From assembly GCF_000497205.1 (NCBI RefSeq), contig NZ_AYJW01000032.1:1-47713 (forward strand): a stretch of 47,713 bases of DNA. Reading direction: 5' to 3'. The DNA is from Saccharopolyspora rectivirgula DSM 43747. Lineage in GTDB: Bacteria; Actinomycetota; Actinomycetes; Mycobacteriales; Pseudonocardiaceae. The notes beneath the pieces were generated by a model. It was given only the letters and a program-made list of their open reading frames with translations, did not search any database and was not told the origin of the DNA. Numbering within the stretch: the stretch's first letter is position 1; every line of letters starts with the position of its first letter. Position numbers and translations under genes: made by a program. Below are positions 40,310 through 46,373 of the stretch, piece by piece.

Positions 40310-41086
40310 ATGCCGGACCAGTACGAGTCGATTCGCGTGGAAAAGCACGACCGCGTGACAACCGTCGTTCTCAACCGCCCGGAACGGCGCAACGCGGTTG
40401 ACGGCCCCATGGCCGGGGAGCTCGCCAACGCGTTCAAGGAGTTCGAAGCCGACCGCGAGTCCGATGTCGCGGTGCTGTGGGGAGCAGGGGGCAACTTCTG
40501 CGCCGGCGCCGACCTGAAGGCGGTGGGCACGGAGCGGGGCAACGAAGTGGAACCGTCTGGCGACGGCCCCATGGGGCCGACCCGGTTGAAGCTGAGCAAG
40601 CCGGTGATCGCGGCAGTGGAGGGGTACGCGGTAGCAGGTGGCTTGGAGCTGGCCCTGTGGTGCGACTTGCGAGTGGCGGCGACCGACGCGGTCTTCGGTG
40701 TTTTCTGCCGGCGTTGGGGCGTGCCGCTGGTGGACGGTGGAACAGTGCGCTTGCCCCGGCTGATCGGCACGAGCCGCGCGATGGACATGATCCTCACCGG
40801 GCGGCCGGTCGATGCGTCCGAAGCCTTGTCGTTCGGCTTGGCCAATCGGGTTGTCGCTCCGGGAACAGCACGGGAGGAAGCGGAAGCCCTGGCTCGCCAG
40901 CTCACGGCATTCCCGCAGACCTGCCTGCGCAACGACAGGAGGTCGGTCTACCAGCAAGAGGGGCTTCCGGAGGAGCAGGCGTTGGAGTTCGAAACGCGCG
41001 TCGGGTTGGAATCGTTGCGGACCGATGCGGCTGCGGGTGCTGCTCGGTTCGCAGCGGGATTCGGCCGGCACGGCAGCTTCTCGTGA
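40310..41086 (+). CDS. Enoyl-CoA hydratase/isomerase (crotonase) family protein
   Basis: A 258-residue crotonase-fold protein. VLNRPERRNAVDGPM begins the fold; GGNFCAGADLKAV supplies one oxyanion-hole peptide and AVEGYAVAGGLELALWCDLRVA the other. One of the two catalytic Glu residues of true hydratases is not obvious: at the second position the sequence is FCRRWGVPLVDGG, without the usual E..lG, so activity may be isomerase- or hydrolase-like. ATG 40310 follows GAGACGAGG. It is convergent with the MarR gene, and terminator hairpins flank it on both sides. Confidence 0.85.
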   Translation: MPDQYESIRVEKHDRVTTVVLNRPERRNAVDGPMAGELANAFKEFEADRESDVAVLWGAGGNFCAGADLKAVGTERGNEVEPSGDGPMGPTRLKLSKPVIAAVEGYAVAGGLELALWCDLRVAATDAVFGVFCRRWGVPLVDGGTVRLPRLIGTSRAMDMILTGRPVDASEALSFGLANRVVAPGTAREEAEALARQLTAFPQTCLRNDRRSVYQQEGLPEEQALEFETRVGLESLRTDAAAGAARFAAGFGRHGSFS

Positions 41087-41105
41087 GCAACCGAAGTGCT
41101 GGTCG

Positions 41106-41150
41106 GCGGAAGAGCGCGCCCACGCACCTGGTGCGGGCGCGCTCTTCCGC
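41106..41150. terminator. Bidirectional terminator between the crotonase and MarR genes
   Basis: GCGGAAGAGCGCGCCC (41106-41121) pairs perfectly with GGGCGCGCTCTTCCGC (41135-41150), a 16-bp stem. The 13-nt loop itself holds GCAC/GTGC. It starts 19 bp after the crotonase stop and 32 bp before the MarR stop on the other strand. Confidence 0.75.
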
Positions 41151-41181
41151 GTTCACCGCGACGACCGGTTCGACGGGCGGA

Positions 41182-41679
41182 TCATTCCCCGCCGTTGGCG
41201 GCGCGGAGGGTGCGCATCGCCTCGGCGAGCGCCGCGGAGGACTCCTGGCCCAGGGGTTTGAGCACGCTTTCCCGCAGGATTTCCGCGCAGGCCTTCTTGG
41301 AGCGCTTGGCGACGTCGAGGCCGTGCTCGGTCAGGACCGCGTAGGTCACTCGCCGGTCGGATTCGCACGGTTCCCGCCGGATGAGGTCGGCCTTGGCCAG
41401 CCGGTCGGCGACTTTGGTGAACCCCCCGCTGCTGAGCGCCGCTTCCCGGGCGAGCTTGGTCATCGGCATGCGATACCCCGGGGTGCGGACCAGGCGGAGC
41501 AGGATGTCGAACGACGCCGGGGCCAGGTCGAAGCGTTCGGCTATTTCCCCCATCAACCGGTTCTGAGTGGTGTGGTAGCCCTCGATGACCAACCCCCACC
41601 AAGTGACGATCTCGTCGTCGTTGATGTACGGGTCGTCGGCCAACTCGGCCGTGGTGCGGGCTACCCCTTCGCTGCTCAC
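41182..41679 (-). CDS. MarR-family regulator (MhqR-like by context)
   Basis: A 165-residue winged-helix regulator. A long N-terminal helix (DPYINDDEIVTWWGLVIEGYHTTQNRL) is followed by LAPASFDILLRLVRTPGYRMPMTKLAREAALSSGGFTKVADRLAKADLIRREPCESDRRVTYAVLTEHG, the MarR DNA-binding wing, and C-terminal dimer helices. It is divergent from WrbA and an MhqO-like dioxygenase, paralleling the Bacillus MhqR arrangement in which quinones relieve repression. A start at GTG 41679, with AGGAG seven bases upstream, is favoured; the adjacent GTG 41682 is possible, and a start at 41745 lacks support. Confidence 0.85.
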   Translation of the reverse strand: MSSEGVARTTAELADDPYINDDEIVTWWGLVIEGYHTTQNRLMGEIAERFDLAPASFDILLRLVRTPGYRMPMTKLAREAALSSGGFTKVADRLAKADLIRREPCESDRRVTYAVLTEHGLDVAKRSKKACAEILRESVLKPLGQESSAALAEAMRTLRAANGGE

Positions 41680-41698
41680 CACAACGCTCCTTCCCCTC

Positions 41699-41708
41699 GC
41701 TGGTACCA
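41699..41708. promoter_or_regulatory. CTGGTACCAG palindrome at the MarR promoter
   Basis: A perfect 10-bp palindrome 17-20 bp upstream of the MarR start, overlapping its probable 5' untranslated region. It could be an autoregulatory half of the system, but its length is modest and chance is possible. Confidence 0.25.
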
Positions 41709-41772
41709 GTCTATAGTGTAAGCGAAGCCACTTCCTAAAAAGCATCTTGCCGAAAAGTGGTATTCGAGCTAA

Positions 41773-41790
41773 CCTCTTTCTAGTAAGAGG
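41773..41790. promoter_or_regulatory. MarR operator candidate upstream of wrbA
   Basis: CCTCTTTCTAGTAAGAGG is an 18-bp near-perfect palindrome (8 of 9 pairs) 42 bp upstream of the wrbA ATG, in an AT-richer divergent region. Size and position fit a MarR-dimer site able to control both wrbA and the regulator. Confidence 0.55.
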
Positions 41791-41831
41791 ATTGTTCCTT
41801 GAAGCCTCGTTCCCTGGAGGAAGTTCTGACC

Positions 41832-42452
41832 ATGAGCGACCCCGTCAAGCTCAGCGTCATCTACTACTCGGCCACCGGCACGATCGCGGAGATCGCCAAG
41901 ACCCTGGCTCAAGAGGCCGAGGCCGCTGGCGCCGAGGTCCGGCTCCGCCGCGTTGCCGAGCTGGCTCCCGAATCGGCGATCGACTCCAACCCGGCTTGGC
42001 GGGCCAATGTGGAAGCCACCAAGTCCATCCCCGAGGCCACTCCGGACGACGTGGTGTGGGCCGATGCCGTGGTGTTCGGTTCCCCGACCCGTTTCGGCAA
42101 CGTTTCCTCGCAGCTGAAGCAGTTCCTCGACACGCTCGGCGGGCAGTGGGCCAACGGGGAGCTGGCCGACAAGGTCTACAGCGGGTTCACCTCCAGCTCC
42201 ACCCAGCACGGTGGCCAGGAGGCCACCCTGCTCTCGCTGTACACCTCGTTCCACCACTTCGGCGGCATCGTCGTGGCCCCCGGGTTCACCGACCCCGCCA
42301 AGTTCGTGGACGGCAACCCCTACGGCACCAGCCACGCCGATGCCCAAGGGGAGAACAAGGTCGACGACGTGGCCCGCAAGTCCGCGGCCGTGCAGGCCCG
42401 GCGCGTGGTCACCATCGCCCAGCAGCTCAAGAACGGGCGGGCTGCTGCCTGA
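41832..42452 (+). CDS. wrbA: NAD(P)H:quinone oxidoreductase, WrbA-type flavodoxin
   Basis: A 206-residue flavodoxin-fold protein. VIYYSATGTIAEIAK is the FMN phosphate loop; FGSPTRFGNVSSQLKQFLD is the WrbA signature, and the STQHGGQEATLLSLYTSF region is the conserved WrbA insertion. WrbA reduces quinones by two electrons to hydroquinones, preventing redox cycling. ATG 41832 follows CTGGAGG at about eleven bases. It is divergent from the MarR gene and 60 bp upstream of the dioxygenase gene, from which a hairpin separates it. Confidence 0.9.
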   Translation: MSDPVKLSVIYYSATGTIAEIAKTLAQEAEAAGAEVRLRRVAELAPESAIDSNPAWRANVEATKSIPEATPDDVVWADAVVFGSPTRFGNVSSQLKQFLDTLGGQWANGELADKVYSGFTSSSTQHGGQEATLLSLYTSFHHFGGIVVAPGFTDPAKFVDGNPYGTSHADAQGENKVDDVARKSAAVQARRVVTIAQQLKNGRAAA

Positions 42453-42466
42453 GTCGAATCCGAGGC

Positions 42467-42495
42467 GGCTGTGCAGGGCCACCCCCTGCACAGCC
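42467..42495 (+). terminator. Intercistronic hairpin between wrbA and the dioxygenase gene
   Basis: GGCTGTGCAGGG (42467-42478) and CCCTGCACAGCC (42484-42495) form a perfect 12-bp stem with a 5-nt loop, 14 bp after wrbA and immediately before the dioxygenase ribosome site (GGGGAGGGGGAG). It may attenuate transcription or fix differential mRNA stability; expression of the second gene then depends on readthrough. Confidence 0.5.
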
Positions 42496-42512
42496 CGCGG
42501 GGAGGGGGAGCA

Positions 42513-43472
42513 ATGAGCATCGCGACTTCCGGACTGCACCACGTCACCGCGATCGGTGGGGACCCGCAGCGCAACGTCGACTTCTACCTGCGCGCGCTCG
42601 GACTCCGGTTGGTGAAGACGACCGTCAACTTCGACGACCCGGGCACCTACCACCTCTACTACGGAGACGAGAGCGGAAGCCCCGGCACGTTGCTCACCTT
42701 CTTCCCGTGGCGGGGAGCCCCCGCAGGTCGCCGGGGCACTGGCCAGGCGACCACCACGGCTTTCTCGGTGCCCGAGGGGTCGTTGGGCTGGTGGCAGAAG
42801 CACCTGGCCGATCACGGCGCGCAGACCGGTGAGATCCGCACCCGGGACGGGGAGGAAGTCCTGCCCCTGCAAGATCCGGACGGGCTCGCCCTGGAACTCG
42901 TCGCGCACCCGCAACCGGATCCCCGGAACCCGTGGGACAACGAGCTGGTCCCCGGCGAGCACGCCATCCGCGGCCTGCACTCGGTCACGCTCTCGGTCAC
43001 CGGTGAAGAAGCCACCGCGGGAATGCTGACCAGGCTCGGCCTGCGGCTGGAAGCGGAGCAGGGCAACAGGTTCCGGTTCGCAGCCGGCGAAGGCGGCCCC
43101 GGAGCGCTGGTGGACGTGCTGGTCACCCCGGGGGAGCCGCGGGGGTTGGTCGCCTCCGGGACCGTGCACCACGTGGCCTGGCGAGCCCCGGACGAGCAAG
43201 CCCAACTGCAGTGGCGCGGCGAACTCGTCGAAGCGGGCGTCGACGTCACCGAAGTTCGGGACCGGCAGTACTTCCGCTCCATCTACTTCCGGGAACCCGG
43301 CGGGACACTGCTGGAGATCGCCACCGACGGGCCCGGCTTCACCTACGACGAGCCGCTGCTGGAACTCGGTCGCGCGCTCAAACTGCCCCCGTGGCTGGAG
43401 CCGGACCGGGAGCAGATCGCCGCTGCGCTGCCCGAGCTGGGCCTGCCCGAGGAGAACAACCCCGGTCGATGA
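42513..43472 (+). CDS. MhqO/MhqA-like ring-cleaving dioxygenase (VOC superfamily)
   Basis: A 319-residue protein with paired VOC modules. Likely metal ligands are His10 (GLHHVTAI), His220 (VHHVAW) and Glu268 (LLEIATD), the 2-His-1-carboxylate set. The DPGTYHLYYGDESGSPGTLLTFFPW segment and C-terminal PWLEP region are characteristic of the MhqO/MhqA group, which open hydroquinone or catechol-like rings. Beside WrbA it would complete a route quinone to hydroquinone to ring-opened product. ATG 42513 follows GGAGG. Confidence 0.85.
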   Translation: MSIATSGLHHVTAIGGDPQRNVDFYLRALGLRLVKTTVNFDDPGTYHLYYGDESGSPGTLLTFFPWRGAPAGRRGTGQATTTAFSVPEGSLGWWQKHLADHGAQTGEIRTRDGEEVLPLQDPDGLALELVAHPQPDPRNPWDNELVPGEHAIRGLHSVTLSVTGEEATAGMLTRLGLRLEAEQGNRFRFAAGEGGPGALVDVLVTPGEPRGLVASGTVHHVAWRAPDEQAQLQWRGELVEAGVDVTEVRDRQYFRSIYFREPGGTLLEIATDGPGFTYDEPLLELGRALKLPPWLEPDREQIAAALPELGLPEENNPGR

Positions 43473-43577
43473 CGGAGAACTGGCGCTGCTGGTCACGAAC
43501 CGGGCCGGTCCGCTCCCCAGCGACCACCCCCGCGGGGCCGGCTTCGGGTGCCGCGCCCCGCTCCGCTGCGGAACGGA

Positions 43578-44228
43578 TCAGCGCGCCTGCCACACCGCGG
43601 TGACCACCAACCCGCTGGACACCAGCCAGCGGCCGGTGAACCCGGTTGCGCGGGCGTTCGCCTTGTGCACCCGAGCGGTGAAGCTCCCCGCCGGATCCAA
43701 CTCGATACTGGCCTCGGAGAAGTCCAGCCATTCCCGGGTGAGCGGATACCACGCCTTGTAGACGGCTTCTTTGCAGCTGAACAGGACACGCGGCCAGTGC
43801 AGCGCGGTGCCCAGAGCGGCCAACCCGCGCTGCTCGTCGGGCAACGCCACGACGTCGAGAACTCCTTCGGGAAGCGGTTCGTGCGGCTCGGCGTCGATGC
43901 CGAGCGCGCTGACCTGGCTCGCCCATGCCACGGCGGCAGCCCGGTAGCCGGGGCAGTGCGTGATGCTGCCGCGCACCCCGGCCGGCCAACGAACCGCACC
44001 GCGCTCGTCCCGCAGCAGCGGAGCCGGTGCGATGCCCAGCTGTTGCAGAGCAGCGCGTGCGCACCAGCGCCCGGTGGTGAATTCCCTCCGGCGCTTCTCC
44101 ACCGCTCTTGCGACGTAGGCCTCCTCTTCGGGGAACAGCGCTGCGTCCGGTGGGTCGGCGAAGACCTCGGTGCAGCGAACTGCTGCTGGAGCGATCTGCC
44201 GCAACAGACCCGGAGATCCGGAAAGCAC
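43578..44228 (-). CDS. 4'-phosphopantetheinyl transferase (EntD/Sfp family)
   Basis: A 216-residue Sfp-type enzyme. KRRREFTTGRWCARAAL, SITHCPGYRAAAVA, LGIDAEP (metal-binding Asp) and VLFSCKEAVYKAW (Lys-Glu...Lys motif) are in the usual order. It activates acyl- and peptidyl-carrier proteins of polyketide, peptide and siderophore pathways by adding the CoA-derived arm. GTG 44228 matches the usual family N-terminus; open frame continues upstream to 44402, but without conserved sequence. It is convergent with the dioxygenase gene. Confidence 0.88.
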   Translation of the reverse strand: MLSGSPGLLRQIAPAAVRCTEVFADPPDAALFPEEEAYVARAVEKRRREFTTGRWCARAALQQLGIAPAPLLRDERGAVRWPAGVRGSITHCPGYRAAAVAWASQVSALGIDAEPHEPLPEGVLDVVALPDEQRGLAALGTALHWPRVLFSCKEAVYKAWYPLTREWLDFSEASIELDPAGSFTARVHKANARATGFTGRWLVSSGLVVTAVWQAR

Positions 44229-44607
44229 CAGGTCAGCGTAACGGTTGTGCCGGCGAGCCGGACGGACGTGGTCCGCGCAGCGCCTTCCGCTGTTCCGCTC
44301 CGAGGAGAACGGCGGAAATGTCGGGAAAACTTCCGGCAACCGATCTGTCACACGGGGATTCCGTCTCGTTCGGGCAATTCCGGTGCGCAGTGGCGAGAAC
44401 ACCGGGCGTGTTGCCCGCGTTCGGCGCCCAACCGGTGTTGTGACTCCGATCTCCGGTTCCCCAGGTGCCCGGTGCGCACGTCGCGTTCACCGCGTCCGGA
44501 TAAGGTTGGTACCAGCTAGATCAAACGGGGGTTCGCGCTGCGTGGGGCGCGCGTCCGGCGCTGCGGTGAACGCGCAAGCCAGCAAGCGCACGATCGAGAG
44601 GACCCAG
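44229..44607. promoter_or_regulatory. 379-bp divergent region between the PPTase and GT87 genes
   Basis: No gene is credible. Towards the right, TTCACC...GGATAAGGT (near 44485-44507) could be a promoter for the GT87 gene, followed by TGGTACCA (44509-44516), an 8-bp palindrome identical to the core of the one at 41699-41708. The left part must hold the PPTase promoter. Confidence 0.3.
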
Positions 44608-45876
44608 TTGGCGACAGTTGAGTTCAAGTCCGGCCATGCTGTCTTGAACCTGGGGAGTCTGCCGGACCGTGTTCGCGGTTGTGTTGTCCGCCACTACCGT
44701 CGCATCATCGCGGCCGCGCTGCCCGCGGTCGTGCTCTCCATGGCTTGGATGATGTGGACGGGCAAAGCGGGCCTGAACCACCGGATCTCGGTCGACTACC
44801 AGGTTTACCGGTGGGCGGTGCACACCTGGCTGTCCGGCGGAGATCTCACGAGCAGCGCTCCAACGGTGGGCCAAGGGCTCGTGTTGCCCTGGGTGTACCC
44901 GCCGTTCGCCCTGCTGCCGCTGTCGGTGTTCGCCCTCCTGCCGTTCGCGGCCGGATTGTTGCTGCTCTACTTGGTGGATCTCGCCGCGCTCGGTGCTTGC
45001 CTGTACCTGGTGACCCGGCACTTGTGGCCGGTGGTAGGGAAGCGGGGCGCGGCGGCGGTGGCGTTGTCCTTGCTCCCGTTCACCTTGTTCCTGGAGCCGG
45101 TGTATTCGAATTTCGGGCTGGGCCAGGTCAACATCGCCTTGATGGGGCTCGTCGCGCTGGACTGCCTGGTGCCGCATCCGCGCTGGCCACGGGGGATGCT
45201 GGTCGGGGTGGCAGCGGCGATCAAGTTGACCCCGGCCGCGTTCCTGCTGTTCTTCCTCGCCAGGCGCGACTACCGGGCAGCCGCGATCGCCGTGCTGACC
45301 GCCATTGGTGGAACGGCTCTGGGATTCGTGCTCGACTTCGCCGCTTCGGTCGACTACTGGTTCGGCAGTGGACCGGCCCACGGGGTGAGCGGCTCCGCCT
45401 ACCACACCAACCAGGCGATCATGGGCGCGCTCGCCCGCTTCCAAATGTCCGATGCGGCGACCAATTCGCTGTGGCTGCTGCTGGGGGCGCTGTGCGTGGC
45501 CGCGGTCGTTGTTTGCCTGCGGCGGGTTGAGCCGGCGCTGGCCGTGGTGTCCAACGGGCTCCTCGCCTTGTTGGTCTCGCCGACCTCGTGGTCGGATCAC
45601 TGGGTGTGGTGCGTTCCCGGGCTGCTGGTCATGCTCGGGTACGCGGTGCGGTTGCGCAGCCCCGGCTGGTTGCTGGCAGCGGTGGTGACGACGGTGGCCG
45701 TGGTGATGGCCCCGTTCCGGAGCTTCCCCAGCGGTCCTCCGTGGACTGCTTGGCAGCACCTCTTCGGCAATGCTTACCTGCTGTTGGGGCTCGCTTTCAC
45801 CGCCCTGCTGCTGCGGTACGTCTTGGTCAATTCGAAGCGGGGCGGGGAGCTCGCCGGAGAAGTGGTGCAGAACTGA
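44608..45876 (+). CDS. GT87-family polyprenyl-phosphomannose-dependent mannosyltransferase
   Basis: A 422-residue integral membrane protein with about ten hydrophobic helices. The first extracellular loop carries SVDYQVYRWAVHTWLSGGD with the catalytic Asp expected in GT-C enzymes (DxxxY pattern), then GLVLPWVYPPFALL; LGQVNIALMGLVALD and AAAIKLTPAAFLLFF are hallmark GT87 segments. Such enzymes add alpha-mannose from polyprenol phosphate to cell-envelope lipids such as lipomannan. TTG 44608 follows GAGAGG at six bases; a GTG at 44563 is possible. Confidence 0.82.
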   Translation: MATVEFKSGHAVLNLGSLPDRVRGCVVRHYRRIIAAALPAVVLSMAWMMWTGKAGLNHRISVDYQVYRWAVHTWLSGGDLTSSAPTVGQGLVLPWVYPPFALLPLSVFALLPFAAGLLLLYLVDLAALGACLYLVTRHLWPVVGKRGAAAVALSLLPFTLFLEPVYSNFGLGQVNIALMGLVALDCLVPHPRWPRGMLVGVAAAIKLTPAAFLLFFLARRDYRAAAIAVLTAIGGTALGFVLDFAASVDYWFGSGPAHGVSGSAYHTNQAIMGALARFQMSDAATNSLWLLLGALCVAAVVVCLRRVEPALAVVSNGLLALLVSPTSWSDHWVWCVPGLLVMLGYAVRLRSPGWLLAAVVTTVAVVMAPFRSFPSGPPWTAWQHLFGNAYLLLGLAFTALLLRYVLVNSKRGGELAGEVVQN

Positions 45877-45991
45877 TATTCCCGGCAAAGCCGGAGATGC
45901 CCTTCGCGAGGCCGGTCGCTTGTGCCGCAGCGGGAGCTGTTGGGCGCGGGCGGCCGGCATTTCGTCTTCTCGGTGAAGATCAGGCCAATGC

Positions 45992-46007
45992 AGTGATGCG
46001 CATCACA
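45992..46007. promoter_or_regulatory. Crp/Cmr-type binding site candidate
   Basis: AGTGATGCGCATCACA contains a perfect 14-bp palindrome and agrees with the TGTGA-N6-TCACA Crp consensus at 9 of 10 fixed positions. It is 116 bp after the GT87 gene and about 370 bp upstream of gltB. Actinobacterial Crp proteins bind similar motifs. Whether it controls gltB depends on where the promoter lies. Confidence 0.45.
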
Positions 46008-46206
46008 TCAGATCCGGGCTGAATCGAATTTGCTCTGGTTGATCCGCGAATTCTCGGTGCGCAATACGAGCGTGAACAATACCACTGGCATTCGTCCGCG
46101 AGGTTAGAGTTGAGTTACTGTTGTTCGCCAGATTCCTCGAGGTAGAACGAGGAATGGCACAAACGTCCCAGTTCATGGCGAGCGGCAACTTCCGCTCAAC
46201 AAAGGG

Positions 46207-46256
46207 GTTACTTGGCGGTAGCCTCACGGCCTCTGGGAATGTAAAGTGCCCGAAAC
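46207..46256 (+). promoter_or_regulatory. GlnR-like boxes upstream of gltB
   Basis: GTTAC-N6-GTAGC (46207-46222) and GTAAA-N6-GAAAC (46241-46256) resemble the GlnR unit gTnAC-N6-GaAAC (8 and 9 of 10 by my count). GlnR governs nitrogen assimilation genes in actinomycetes, and the next gene is glutamate synthase, so the context fits. Spacing between the units (18 nt) is not the canonical 6. Confidence 0.4.
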
Positions 46257-46265
46257 TGACCAAGA

Positions 46266-46338
46266 GTGCAACGGCGCATCCTTTTGTCAGTGCCCTCCAA
46301 AAGGTTTTTGCGGGGGCCCCCGGGAGTAGCAGTTGCAC
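46266..46338 (+). ncRNA. Foldable 5' leader of gltB (candidate structured regulatory RNA)
   Basis: An outer helix can form between GTGCAAC (46266-46272) and GTTGCAC (46332-46338). It encloses CCTTTT/AAAAGG (46280-46285 with 46299-46304, 13-nt loop) and the self-complementary CGGGGGCCCCCG (46311-46322), so a three-way junction is possible. The gltB ATG is 36 bp further on. I know of no named riboswitch that matches it. The structure was found by eye. Confidence 0.3.
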
Positions 46339-46373
46339 CAAGGCGGGCCCCCGGCCTGACGACGGGAGGTCCG

